From: Planctomycetales bacterium
Lineage (GTDB): Bacteria; Planctomycetota; Phycisphaerae; SM23-33
Assembly (NCBI GenBank): GCA_030612725.1
Contig: JAUWNJ010000003.1
Coordinates: 1 to 64,000 of the forward strand
Direction of reading: 5' to 3'
Length of the DNA: 64,000 nt
This document shows, in pieces, positions 30,270-39,151 of this stretch. The position numbers and the translations under genes are program-made. The notes under the pieces were generated by a model. It did no database searches. It was not told the origin of the DNA and saw nothing but the letters and a program-made list of their open reading frames with translations. Numbering within the stretch: position 1 is the first letter of the stretch; the number at the start of each line of letters is the position of its first letter.

Positions 30270-32656
30270 TATATTTGCTCCTCAATTTTATATTCCGCTG
30301 CCGCTATGACCGCTTGTCCCAGTGCTATTCCGCCGTCGTTGCACGGTATCTCCCGATGCGTCAACACCTCGAAGCCATCGGCTTCCAGCAGATTCGTTAG
30401 TCGTCTTGAGAGATACTGATTGGCGAAGCATCCGCCTGAAAGCACGACGGAACACAGGTTGCAAACCTGTGCCACCCGCTTCGCCGACGACGACAGGAAG
30501 GCTGCGACGGTGTTGTGAAATTTCGCCGAAACAATGCCCGTCGTAACGCCGTCGGCGATGTCCCGCACAATGCCTTCAATCATAGGCCTATAGTCTATCT
30601 CAAACGGGTCGGTGTCCGTCAGCGTAAACGGATATTCATCCCGCACACCATTGGTAATCGCTCCTTCAAGCAGCATTGGCGCTTCGCCTTCGTATCGGTT
30701 CCGCTCTGCAAGCCCGCATATCGCAGCGACACCATCGAAGAACCGTCCCAGCGAACTGCTCGGCATGCAATTTACACCGGATGATAACTGCTCGACCAGA
30801 CCGGCGAATCTGTCTTCATCAATGCTCATCAGACGGTAGGCTGGGACGGAACGAAGTGGAGTCCCACCTTTCTTGAGTTGCCGGGACTCCGCTCCGCTTC
30901 GTCCCAGCCTACAATCCTTTCCGAAAGTCTCCCACAGCAATGATGCTGCGGGTCTGGCGGTCTCGACGGCGGCGGCGTTCCCGCCGGGTAAAGCGAAATA
31001 TCGCAGATGCCCAAGACGAGCAAACCCCGCCGGAGATGCCCGCATAATCTCACAGCCCCAGACGGCTCCGTCGGTACCGTAACCCGTTCCGTCGCAGGCG
31101 ATTCCGACGACCTCATCGCTTCGGCCATGCTCGGCCAGACAGGAAACGACGTGGGCATGATGATGCTGAACGCGGATAATCGGTAAGGCAGGTCGGCCTG
31201 AAAGTTTCCCGGCGGCACGGCGAATGGCGTACTCGCCGGAGAGATACTGCGGGTGCATGTCGGCGGCGATTACTTCAGGCCCAAGGTCTGCCAGCGTCTC
31301 GATGTCGCTTATGACGCCCATGAAGTGGCGATAGACTCGTCCATCCTTGAGGTCGCCGATGTGCTCGCTGATAACGGCCCGGCCGTTATGATAGAGACAG
31401 ACGGCGTTTTTCATCTCTGCGCCGACAGCAAGGATAACGGAAGTTTTTTCGTTGTTACCGGTGAGTCTGACAGGTCTTGGCGCGTATCCGCGTGCGCGGC
31501 GCAGCACGGAAGGACCATCTTTGCCGACCTGCACGACGCTGTCGTCTATGCTCCGGGCGATGCGACGGTTGTGCAACAGGATCGCATCGGCGATTTGTCC
31601 CAGGTGCGCGACGGATTCGGCGTTGTCTTTAATCAGTGGCTCGTCGGAAACGTTACCGCTGGTCATCACCAGCGCCGGTAAATCACCGTCGAACAGCAAA
31701 TGATGCAGCGGCGTGTATGGCAGCATGATACCAAGGGTTTTCAGCCCCGGCGCGACGGATTCGGCGACCGGAGCGTCGGGCTTACGAGTCAATAGACAGA
31801 TGGGGCGAACAGGCCCTGCCAGCACATCTTCAACGTCGGCGTCAAATTCGCATAGTTGTCGTGCCTGCTCCAGGTCGCGGACCATCAGCGCGAATGGTTT
31901 GGCGTCTCGACCTTTGCGTAATCGCAGGCGGCGGACGACGTTGTCGATGTCGGCACGGCAGGTGAGATGAAACCCGCCCAGACCTTTAATGGCGACAATC
32001 CGCCCTGACCCGATGAGATTGGATGCTTCGGCGATTGGGTCGTCGCAGGGAATCGCTCGCCCCTGATTATCTATCAGGCGGCACGTCGGTCCGCAGGCCT
32101 GACAGGCAATTGGCTGGGCGTGAAATCGCCGGTCGGCGGGTGAAGAATACTGCCGGCTGCAAAGATCGCACATCGCAAAATCCGCCATTGTCGTATTGGG
32201 CCGGTCGTAGGGGATCCGCTCGATAATGCTATACCGAGGCCCGCAGTTGGTGCAGTTGATGAACGGGTAGCGGTATCGCGGATCGGACGGGTCGCGCATC
32301 TCGGTCAGGCAATCGTCGCAGACGGCTGTATCGGGCGTTACCTGTGCGTCAGCCAATTCCCCGCCGGCGCTGGCGCGGATTTCAAAAGCCTCCTCGCCGG
32401 TCAGCACGGGCAAATCGCTCCGGCGACATTGGCGCATCTCGGCAAGCGGCGGAAGTTCCGCCGGTAGCCGACGGGCGAACCGGTCAATCGCATCGGCGCT
32501 ACCCTGGGCCTCGATTGTAGCGCCGGAGGCGTCATTGATGACGAACCCGGTCAGTCCCTCCGCGACAGCCAGACGCCATGCGTAAGGGCGAAAACCAACG
32601 CCCTGGACCTGTCCGGTAAGATGCAAACGCTCACGTTTTAAATCCGGTTTCGGCAT
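30269..32656 (-). CDS. hypF: Carbamoyltransferase HypF with two in-frame repeat insertions
   Basis: The ATG at 32656 (MPKPDLKRERLHLTGQ) is used; the longer track ORF would overlap a divergent gene. The 795-residue product is longer than the usual ~750. Order: acylphosphatase domain (LTGQVQGVGFRPYAWR), zinc-finger region with repeated CxxC (CDDCLTEM, CTNCGPRYS, CDLCSRQY, CQACGP), YrdC-like domain (IVAIKGLGGFHLTCRADI), and Kae1-like domain (VQHHHAHVVSCLAEHG, VGIACDGTGYGTDGAVWG). It transfers carbamoyl to HypE. Two palindromic repeats lie in frame: one encodes the run CRLGRSGAESRQLKKGGTPL (about residues 582-607), the other AQVCNLC beside the normally conserved LSGG motif. hypA and hypB and hydrogenase subunits are not in the window. 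Confidence 0.94.
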   Translation of the reverse strand: MPKPDLKRERLHLTGQVQGVGFRPYAWRLAVAEGLTGFVINDASGATIEAQGSADAIDRFARRLPAELPPLAEMRQCRRSDLPVLTGEEAFEIRASAGGELADAQVTPDTAVCDDCLTEMRDPSDPRYRYPFINCTNCGPRYSIIERIPYDRPNTTMADFAMCDLCSRQYSSPADRRFHAQPIACQACGPTCRLIDNQGRAIPCDDPIAEASNLIGSGRIVAIKGLGGFHLTCRADIDNVVRRLRLRKGRDAKPFALMVRDLEQARQLCEFDADVEDVLAGPVRPICLLTRKPDAPVAESVAPGLKTLGIMLPYTPLHHLLFDGDLPALVMTSGNVSDEPLIKDNAESVAHLGQIADAILLHNRRIARSIDDSVVQVGKDGPSVLRRARGYAPRPVRLTGNNEKTSVILAVGAEMKNAVCLYHNGRAVISEHIGDLKDGRVYRHFMGVISDIETLADLGPEVIAADMHPQYLSGEYAIRRAAGKLSGRPALPIIRVQHHHAHVVSCLAEHGRSDEVVGIACDGTGYGTDGAVWGCEIMRASPAGFARLGHLRYFALPGGNAAAVETARPAASLLWETFGKDCRLGRSGAESRQLKKGGTPLRSVPAYRLMSIDEDRFAGLVEQLSSGVNCMPSSSLGRFFDGVAAICGLAERNRYEGEAPMLLEGAITNGVRDEYPFTLTDTDPFEIDYRPMIEGIVRDIADGVTTGIVSAKFHNTVAAFLSSSAKRVAQVCNLCSVVLSGGCFANQYLSRRLTNLLEADGFEVLTHREIPCNDGGIALGQAVIAAAEYKIEEQI
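30453..30471. repeat. Short palindrome inside hypF
   Basis: CACAGGTT-GCA-AACCTGTG is a perfect 8-bp inverted repeat within the hypF coding sequence. On the coding strand it yields AQVCNLC between a helix and VVLSGGCFANQYL. I recall similar cassettes from planctomycete intergenic regions, but this was not checked. Confidence 0.6.
30836..30912. repeat. 77-bp palindromic element inside hypF
   Basis: GTAGGCTGGGACG at 30836 and CGTCCCAGCCTAC ending at 30912 form perfect 13-bp terminal inverted repeats. The inner parts also pair (GGAGTCCCA and GGGACTCC). Each half is a 32-33-base unit seen again at 38098-38130 and 53495-53527. The reading frame passes through without a stop. Confidence 0.8.
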
Positions 32657-32746
32657 AGGTGCGATTGCTCCATTGTAGGCCAACACCGGCGGTAATCGCC
32701 AGAGTTGCTGTTGACATCCTGTCCGTCGTTCACTACCAAGGGGGTT

Positions 32747-33541
32747 ATGAACGTTCGCAGGAACATTCGCAGGGCGATTATTGTGCTGCTGATAACGGCG
32801 GTTTTCACCGTTGCGCTGCTCTACGGTCTGGCCGACCGGATTCCGTCTGCTTACCGCGAGGCGCAGCAGCGAGTTATCAGACTGGCCGAACTGAACGAAC
32901 AGGCTGAACGGGAAAACCGGGAAGGTCCTCGTCGGCACTTCCTGAAAGTGTATGGCGATTTCAGCAAGTACGGCGGGGCGGGCAAACCATTCGAGTTCCA
33001 AATCACTGCCGATGAAATCAACCTGTGCCTTGTGTCGATGGACCAGATTGCATCCCTCAATTCCCCCAAACCGGTGTACGCGACGGCGAAACTTACGAAG
33101 GCGGGTTTTCGTGGCCCGCTGGTGTCGATGGACGACGGCGTGTTGACGCTGATGGTTAAATCCACACGGCATGATAAGATCATCAGCGTGGACCTGAAAT
33201 TCGTCTTCGACGGACAAGGCGACATGAGGATGGAAATTTTCGCCATTCGCATCGGCGTATTACCCGTCCCCGTGGCGATGCTGGAAAACCAGATTCAAAG
33301 GCTTCGTGGGAAATTGCAAAACCTGCTGGGGCGGACGAACAATAACGGTGACGGTTCGTTTGCCGCTTCGACGAAAAATGTCGCCAGATTGTTGCGAGCG
33401 GTGGTGGATATGCTTGACGCCCAATCCGTCAGGCCGGAAGTAACATGGAAGGATAATAATGTCAGGCATCCGCTGTTGATTACCGACATGGTAATCAATG
33501 ACGGTACGCTCACGCTCCATTTCGACCCGATCCTCGATTGA
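32747..33541 (+). CDS. Membrane-anchored protein, unknown function
   Basis: The ATG at 32747 (MNVRRNIRRAIIVLL) gives 264 residues. A basic N-terminus and one hydrophobic helix (AIIVLLITAVFTVALLYGLA) suggest a signal anchor. The outer part has charged helices and then a beta-rich domain (PFEFQITADEINLCLVSMDQ, VLTLMVKSTRHDKIISVDLK). The layout is like DUF2140/YpmS-type proteins, but this is weak. The segment LPVPVAMLENQIQRLRGKL precedes a variable region, and a beta strand pair closes it. It is divergent from hypF. TTGACA about 30 bases upstream could be its -35. Confidence 0.65.
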   Translation: MNVRRNIRRAIIVLLITAVFTVALLYGLADRIPSAYREAQQRVIRLAELNEQAERENREGPRRHFLKVYGDFSKYGGAGKPFEFQITADEINLCLVSMDQIASLNSPKPVYATAKLTKAGFRGPLVSMDDGVLTLMVKSTRHDKIISVDLKFVFDGQGDMRMEIFAIRIGVLPVPVAMLENQIQRLRGKLQNLLGRTNNNGDGSFAASTKNVARLLRAVVDMLDAQSVRPEVTWKDNNVRHPLLITDMVINDGTLTLHFDPILD

Positions 33542-33675
33542 GACGCACACACCGCATAGCAACCGCCTCGTGGTCGTTCATTTTTGTTTTTGAATTTCGG
33601 GGTGGAGTCGGGTAGAATTTTAGTCTGGTTGCCGGGTGATTTTCGTTGCCACGGCCAGGATGAAGGAGGCCGGTG

Positions 33676-34425
33676 ATGAGTTCCGGTTTCGGTAATTTCA
33701 GCGACGATTTTTTCATTAACATGGACCTGCATACTTCCCTTCCGCTACCACAAGGTCGGGAGACCGTGCTGCAATTCTGCGAGAACGTCCAGAAGCAGTT
33801 TCCGGACATGACCGATTTTCACCAGCGTGAAAACGGCGAATACGTTCTGGAGGGCGACCGCGGTAGCGGGGCATATCGCTGGCTTGGGCTTGAGATGCGG
33901 CGTCTTTCGACCGGGGCTTTCAATCCGTCCGAAGCCGAGATCGCTTACGAACAGCACGAATGGGTGCTGGACCGAAGTCGATACTTCCTCGGCGTCTCGC
34001 ACCTGGACGTCGAGTCGCTCGACCTGGTCTATGGTTTCAACCTCGACTGCGTTGGAAACCGAGACGAGATAGTTCACGAGGCGCTGATAAGCGGAAGCCG
34101 GCTTGCTACCTTCCTGAACGAAGCCAACGCCGTGGCGCTGAACTTCGAACCGGCATTCGTTATCGCCCTGAACGATGATTGCAGCCTCCAGGCCCGCCTG
34201 GCGATAGAAACACGCAATTCCAGTTACCAGGTGCGCACGGGTATCTACGACGAAGAGCCAATAAGCATCTACTTCACCATTCGCGCCCATCCGTGTCCAA
34301 GCCAACAGTTCGATCTCGTCGGGTCGCTGGCAGAACAGTCCCGGATCGCCGAAGAGTACATCGTGCGGGTAATCCTTCCTAACGTCGTCCGCCCCATAGC
34401 GTCGGCCATCGCCGCCGCTCAATAA
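33676..34425 (+). CDS. Conserved-looking cytoplasmic protein, unknown function
   Basis: The ATG at 33676 has AAGGAGG six bases upstream; the GTG at 33673 is less likely. The 249-residue protein has no signal peptide or membrane helix. It is acidic and mixed alpha/beta. Segments include YRWLGLEMRRLSTGAFNPSE, SLDLVYGFNLDCVGNRDEIV and DEEPISIYFTIRAHPCPSQQ. I recognise no domain. Strong ribosome site and clean codon use support a real gene. Confidence 0.65.
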   Translation: MSSGFGNFSDDFFINMDLHTSLPLPQGRETVLQFCENVQKQFPDMTDFHQRENGEYVLEGDRGSGAYRWLGLEMRRLSTGAFNPSEAEIAYEQHEWVLDRSRYFLGVSHLDVESLDLVYGFNLDCVGNRDEIVHEALISGSRLATFLNEANAVALNFEPAFVIALNDDCSLQARLAIETRNSSYQVRTGIYDEEPISIYFTIRAHPCPSQQFDLVGSLAEQSRIAEEYIVRVILPNVVRPIASAIAAAQ

Positions 34426-34513
34426 CTCCACAAATTACGCGAATTACGAAGAAGCCGGGACCGTTTATGATAATAGCAGCATCAAGCCGGATTAGACAAA
34501 CATGAGGTTAACT

Positions 34514-35671
34514 ATGAGCCTTGAAAACACAAACAAGCGTATCGAACAACTCATGCTGACGGTGTTGGTGTGGTTCCTGTCAATCCTGGCGGCCGTTTCG
34601 ATTCTCGTCGGTCTGACGACTGGGGTGATTCTGCTGATACGTTCGGCTTCGTGGTTGGGGGCGATAATCAGCATTGCAGGAGCATGTGGCGTTTCCGGCG
34701 TGCTTTTGGCCTTGGCATGGTTGTGCCTGAGAGGTTATCGCCAGTCGCTGGCTGAGCAGAAAATGATTTCGGTACTGGATCGCATTGCCAAGGAAGTCCA
34801 GGCTGGGTCTGTACGCCATATTGAGCGTGGAGCGACCGTCCCCCAGGGACAGGTCTCGGATACCGAAGAAGTTCCTGACGCATCCCATGCCGACCGGACC
34901 GAGGCGATATTGGCGCAACTGCGCGAGATGAACGCCAACTTGATGCTCTCCGACGAGCAGCGTCTAATAAAGGGGCAGCGACTGATTGAACAACATGTCC
35001 AACGGTTGAAGCAGAGACTGCAAGAGGCGATTTCCGCCGGCGAGCTTACCAAGGCCGAAATTATTCTCAATAGTCTGACCGGCGCGGAACCGGACTCGCC
35101 TGATATACCTCTCTTGCGTGAGCGGATCAAACAGGCACGCGCCGAGGCAGAATTCCACGACGCCGGCGAAGCCGCCCGCCAGGTCGAAAACCTCATGGCA
35201 GCAAGCGATTTCGCCGGCGCACGAACCGTTGCGGAAAATTTTCAGACTGCACATCCCGATTCTACCCAGGCATCCGATATGCTCTCAAGAATCACCAGGG
35301 AGACCCAAGCGTTCGCAACCGAGCAACGTGGGCAAATGTATCGGCAGATAGAAAAGGCGGCGGCGGGGCGGAACTGGCATTCGGCATTGGAGGCTGCGAA
35401 GAAATTCCTCGACGCTTATCCCGACAGCACCGAGGCCGACGCTGTAAGGGTTCAGTTGTCCACGATTACCGACAACGCCCATATCGAAGAGGTCCGCGTC
35501 TTCCGCGACCAGATACGCGACATGATTACGCGCCGGCGGTTCGGCGAGGCCGTTGAACTGGCGCGAGATGTTATAAAGCGATTCCCCGAAACCACCGTTG
35601 CAAACGAACTGCGCGAGCAGATGACCCGCTTGGAAGAACGGGCCAAATCAGAACAGGACAACAATAAATGA
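34514..35671 (+). CDS. Membrane protein with TPR-like helical repeats
   Basis: The ATG at 34514 (MSLENTNKRIEQLML) or 34502 may start it. Two membrane helices (LTVLVWFLSILAAVSILVGL and AIISIAGACGVSGVLLALAW) are followed by a long helical region. Repeats of about 34 residues are visible, for example AARQVENLMAASDFAGARTV and WHSALEAAKKFLDAYPDSTE, then RFGEAVELARDVIKRFPETT. These look like divergent TPRs. It may act as a scaffold. Its stop overlaps the start of the peptidase gene by four bases (ATGA), so the two are coupled. Confidence 0.75.
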   Translation: MSLENTNKRIEQLMLTVLVWFLSILAAVSILVGLTTGVILLIRSASWLGAIISIAGACGVSGVLLALAWLCLRGYRQSLAEQKMISVLDRIAKEVQAGSVRHIERGATVPQGQVSDTEEVPDASHADRTEAILAQLREMNANLMLSDEQRLIKGQRLIEQHVQRLKQRLQEAISAGELTKAEIILNSLTGAEPDSPDIPLLRERIKQARAEAEFHDAGEAARQVENLMAASDFAGARTVAENFQTAHPDSTQASDMLSRITRETQAFATEQRGQMYRQIEKAAAGRNWHSALEAAKKFLDAYPDSTEADAVRVQLSTITDNAHIEEVRVFRDQIRDMITRRRFGEAVELARDVIKRFPETTVANELREQMTRLEERAKSEQDNNK

Positions 35672-36756
35672 AGCAACGCCATCTGAACATCGTCCAATCG
35701 TTACTTTCCCAGCCGACCGCACCGTTTCACGAAGAGAAGATAGTCGAACAGGTCCGACGCTGGGCGGACAAACGCGGGGCCGACTTCAGTCGCGACAAAG
35801 CGGGCAACGTTTTTGTGCATCATCGCGGCCGGGGGCGACGCAAAGGTCCGCGGTGGGTTTTCGCCGCCCACATGGACCATCCCGGCTTTGTCGTCAGCCG
35901 CGTGAACCGGCAAACGGTTTGGGCGGATTTCTTTGGCGGGGTGGCGAAAAAATATTTCCCCGGCAGCAGGGTACGGTTGTTCGGCCCGGACGGCGAGGTG
36001 CTCGCCACGGTCGCCGGCGTGCGAGCGAGTAAGAATTCGCCGGGTCTGGCGTGCCGGTTGAAGTTGGACCGCCCCTGTAAGCTTCCTGCCGGGACCGTCG
36101 GCATGTGGGACCTTCCGGCAATGCGTATTCGCGGTAAGAGGCTGATCACGCGGGCCTGCGACGACGTTGTAGGCTCGGCGGCTGTCATTTGCGCGCTGGA
36201 CGAGATTATCTCACGCAAAATCGAAGCCGACGTTACCGCCATGCTGACGCGGGCGGAGGAAGCGGCCTTCGTCGGCGCACTGGCGGCATGCCGGGACGAC
36301 AGCATCGGTAGCGACGCGATGATCATCTCGGTCGAAACATCCAAGGCCCAGCCGGGGGCGCGTCTGGGAGACGGCGCGATTATTCGCGTCGGCGATGCGG
36401 CCCGAACATTCGACCCGATGCTGACGGCCCATATTTCGGCTGTGGCCGAGGCGCTGAGCAAACGCGACCGAAACTTCCGCTTCGCCCGCCAGTTGATGCC
36501 CGGAGGAACGTGCGAATCGACCGTCTATGCCATGTGGGACTACATGACCGCCGCACTTTGCCTGCCGTTGGCCAACCTCCACAACCAGGGTCCCGGCAAC
36601 CGAATCGCCGCAGAGCAAATCCACACCGACGACTTCGCCGGCCTGGTCAAACTCATCGTCGCCATCACCGCCGAGACCCGAAGCCCGCGCGAGACGGACA
36701 AGGCCTTCAGGAAAAAACTCGACCAACTCCTGAAAACCCGGCGAAAGTATCTATAA
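35668..36756 (+). CDS. M42-family metallo-aminopeptidase
   Basis: The 362-residue protein resembles M42 glutamyl aminopeptidases/endoglucanase-like peptidases. Metal ligands fit: His in FAAHMDHPGFVV, Asp in TRACDDVVGSAAV, the catalytic Glu pair in TRAEEAAFVGALAA, and a further ligand region in IISVETSKAQPGARLGDG. It should form a cytoplasmic multimeric shell enzyme that trims peptides, as known family members do. It overlaps the preceding TPR-like gene and is followed after 26 bases by purD. Confidence 0.85.
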   Translation: MKQRHLNIVQSLLSQPTAPFHEEKIVEQVRRWADKRGADFSRDKAGNVFVHHRGRGRRKGPRWVFAAHMDHPGFVVSRVNRQTVWADFFGGVAKKYFPGSRVRLFGPDGEVLATVAGVRASKNSPGLACRLKLDRPCKLPAGTVGMWDLPAMRIRGKRLITRACDDVVGSAAVICALDEIISRKIEADVTAMLTRAEEAAFVGALAACRDDSIGSDAMIISVETSKAQPGARLGDGAIIRVGDAARTFDPMLTAHISAVAEALSKRDRNFRFARQLMPGGTCESTVYAMWDYMTAALCLPLANLHNQGPGNRIAAEQIHTDDFAGLVKLIVAITAETRSPRETDKAFRKKLDQLLKTRRKYL

Positions 36757-36782
36757 AAAGCAAAGGACGGAGAATAATTTCG

Positions 36783-38054
36783 ATGAACATTTTAATTGTC
36801 GGCGGCGGTGGGCGCGAACATGCCCTGGCGTGGAAGATTGCTCAAAGCGAGAAGTGCGACAAACTCTACTTCGCCCCCGGAAACGCAGGAACCGCCGAAC
36901 TGGGCGAGAACCTGTCAATACAGGCCGACGACATCCCCGTCGTCGTCGCAGCCGCAAAGGAAAAAGACATCGACCTTCTCGTCGTCGGACCCGAAGACCC
37001 GTTGGCCGACGGAATGGTCGATACCGTCCGCGCCGAGGGGATTATGTGCTTCGGACCCGTGGCCGAGGGCGCGAAACTCGAAGCCGACAAAGCCTTCGCA
37101 AAAGAACTGATGCGAATCGCCTCGGTACCCACAGCCGAGACTCGCATCTTTACAGACCTCAGGAATGCTCGCGATTACGTCCTCTCGCGCGACCAGGGCG
37201 TAGTGGTCAAAGCCGCAGGCCTGGCCAAGGGTAAAGGCGTGTTCGTCTGCCCGGAACCACACATGGCCGTCAAACCGCTCGAACAAATCATGTCCGAGAA
37301 AATTTTCGGCGCCGCCGGCGCGACCGTCCTCGTCGAGGAACTTCTCACCGGGCAGGAGGCGTCGGTGCTGGCGCTGTGCGACGGGAAGAGCATATACCCG
37401 CTCGAACCCTGCCAGGACCACAAACCAATCGGCGACGGCGATACAGGCCCGAACACCGGCGGGATGGGAGCCTACAGCCCAACGCCTGTCGTCGATTCGA
37501 CGATGATGGCGGGTATCGAACGCGAAATCCTCGTGCCCATCGTCGATGCGATGAGACGCTCATTCGGACGGTACGAAGGATGCCTCTATGCCGGAATAAT
37601 GCTTACGCCGGCGGGGCCTAAAGTGCTGGAATTCAACTGCCGATTCGGCGACCCGGAAACCCAGCCTCTGATGATGCGCCTCAAAAGCGACCTCGTTGAG
37701 GCAATGGTGGCGACGTGCGAGCACAAACTGGACGAAATCGAAATCGAATGGGACCCGCGCCCGGCTGTGTGCGTCGTGATGGCGTCGGGCGGATACCCGG
37801 GTTCATACGAAAAAGGGCATGAGATCACCGGAATCGCCGAGGCTGACGCGCTGGGCGACGTGAAGGTTTTCCACGCCGGAACCGCTATCGCCGACGGCAA
37901 GACAGTAACTGCCGGCGGGCGGGTCCTGGGCGTAACCGCCCTCGGCGACACCATCGCCGACGCCCAGAAACGGGCATACGAAGCCGTCGATAAAATCCAC
38001 TTCAAAGACGCCTGCTACCGCCGCGACATCGCAGATAAAGCGCTGCAAAAATAG
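36783..38054 (+). CDS. purD: Phosphoribosylamine-glycine ligase
   Basis: The ATG at 36783 (MNILIVGGGGREHALAW) gives 423 residues, the usual GARS length; the track ORF is extended upstream in error. GARS joins phosphoribosylamine and glycine in purine synthesis. Motifs are DLLVVGPEDPLADGMVD, the ATP-grasp KAAGLAKGKGVFVC, DGDTGPNTGGMGAYSP and EFNCRFGDPETQP. A GGAG-like site lies upstream. No other pur genes are nearby. Confidence 0.96.
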   Translation: MNILIVGGGGREHALAWKIAQSEKCDKLYFAPGNAGTAELGENLSIQADDIPVVVAAAKEKDIDLLVVGPEDPLADGMVDTVRAEGIMCFGPVAEGAKLEADKAFAKELMRIASVPTAETRIFTDLRNARDYVLSRDQGVVVKAAGLAKGKGVFVCPEPHMAVKPLEQIMSEKIFGAAGATVLVEELLTGQEASVLALCDGKSIYPLEPCQDHKPIGDGDTGPNTGGMGAYSPTPVVDSTMMAGIEREILVPIVDAMRRSFGRYEGCLYAGIMLTPAGPKVLEFNCRFGDPETQPLMMRLKSDLVEAMVATCEHKLDEIEIEWDPRPAVCVVMASGGYPGSYEKGHEITGIAEADALGDVKVFHAGTAIADGKTVTAGGRVLGVTALGDTIADAQKRAYEAVDKIHFKDACYRRDIADKALQK

Positions 38055-38068
38055 TAGTCAGTAGCCAG
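38051..38068. repeat. Left inverted repeat flanking a single-gene insert
   Basis: ATAGTAGTCAGTAGCCAG is the exact reverse complement of 39130-39147. It overlaps the last bases of purD's stop region and is followed by further AGTAGTCAGTA units. Confidence 0.75.
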
Positions 38069-38097
38069 TAGTCAGTAGTCAGTAAAAGAAGATTAAA

Positions 38098-38130
38098 GGT
38101 GGGACTTCGCTTCGTTTCGTCCCAGCCTAC
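38098..38130. repeat. 33-bp half-element of the hypF palindrome family
   Basis: The unit starts GGTGGGACTTCGCTTCG and ends CGTCCCAGCCTAC. It matches one half of the hypF element (30836-30912) and the copy at 53495-53527. It overlaps the 3' end of the secreted-protein gene that follows. Confidence 0.7.
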
Positions 38131-39104
38131 TCACCTACTGATCGGTTTTTCTTACGGATAAAGTAGAACGTCAAAACTCCCATAGCACATGCGCCCAACA
38201 AAAATGCGCCTGCTAATTTCCAGGGGGCGAGACTGGTTTTGTCCGAACCAGACGACATCTTAGCTTTTAGCGAGTTCAGGTTATTTAAGCGGTTAATGTC
38301 CACGTTCCGTTCCGTATCAAAGACGGAAATCAACTTGTCAACATGAATGACATTTGGTCCATCCGAGGATGATTTTAGAAAGAGCGAGGTAGTCCCATAG
38401 ATGGGGCTGTAACGAATCATACCTTTGTAGGATAATGCCTCCTCTTTTACAGCAAACACCCACACTTCGCCTTTTCCATCTTTGGCTACTTGACTCGAAA
38501 AACCTTCTGTATAACCATCAACACCGAACACAACCAAGGCATGGCCGGGATCGCGGGCTTTTACTCGCCCATTCTGGTTGCCGTAGAACGACGCAAAAAA
38601 TAAAATGGATGATTTTCCAATAGAAGGCGGAGTCCGAATCTGTAGATTCTCATATTTGCTGTTCCAATCGGCAACCTGCCTGGCTCGCTTTTCGTCCAGT
38701 CTGGATATATTGCATTCGACAGATGCCGCTAATTTGACGGACTTTTCTGTTTGCAAAAGATGGTATTTAAATAGATCAATTCTTCTTTTTGGTCCTTTAT
38801 AGATAACCAACATCGTATCAAACGGAGGTGTTGACGGATGTTTTTCAGCCAGTTGGCGCGCCAGTGCGGTCGCGTCGCATCCTCGGTCTTTGCTTTTATC
38901 TAAAAGGCCAAGAGCCTCCTCGCACAAATCCCAAGGCAGGATCAGCACTGGTGGACACAGTATGTCACAAACGATTGTATCGGGATCGACATCACTCTCC
39001 CTGCTCATACCTCCGCCATGCGTAATGGCCACAATACGGGCATGGGCAGGGTCAGTTATAAATACTGCAAAAGTTATTGCAATGAAACCGAATGCTTTCT
39101 TCAT
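38127..39104 (-). CDS. Secreted protein with C-terminal membrane anchor, unknown function
   Basis: The 325-residue protein starts with a signal peptide (KKAFGFIAITFAVFITDPAHA) and ends with a membrane helix and basic tail (LAGAFLLGACAMGVLTFYFI then RKKNRS). The body has cysteines (VCDILCPPVLILPWDLCEEA), a central segment (ILFFASFYGNQNGRVKARDP) and mixed helices and strands. I recognise no family. The gene is visibly more AT-rich than purD and the PilZ gene, and is bounded by 18-bp inverted repeats, so it is likely acquired. The C-terminal anchor would place the protein on the outer face of the cytoplasmic membrane. Confidence 0.7.
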   Translation of the reverse strand: MKKAFGFIAITFAVFITDPAHARIVAITHGGGMSRESDVDPDTIVCDILCPPVLILPWDLCEEALGLLDKSKDRGCDATALARQLAEKHPSTPPFDTMLVIYKGPKRRIDLFKYHLLQTEKSVKLAASVECNISRLDEKRARQVADWNSKYENLQIRTPPSIGKSSILFFASFYGNQNGRVKARDPGHALVVFGVDGYTEGFSSQVAKDGKGEVWVFAVKEEALSYKGMIRYSPIYGTTSLFLKSSSDGPNVIHVDKLISVFDTERNVDINRLNNLNSLKAKMSSGSDKTSLAPWKLAGAFLLGACAMGVLTFYFIRKKNRSVGE

Positions 39105-39129
39105 TTTGCTCTACATTTCCTATCTTTCC

Positions 39130-39147
39130 CTGGCTACTGACTACTAT
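39130..39147. repeat. Right inverted repeat flanking a single-gene insert
   Basis: CTGGCTACTGACTACTAT pairs exactly with 38051-38068. It lies 25 bases upstream of the secreted-protein gene's start and five bases from the PilZ stop. Confidence 0.75.
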
Positions 39148-39151
39148 CTTC

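Noticed and set aside
32657-33217. N-terminal extension of HypF in the ORF track
   Set aside because: It overlaps a divergent gene, and the acylphosphatase domain already starts near the ATG at 32656.
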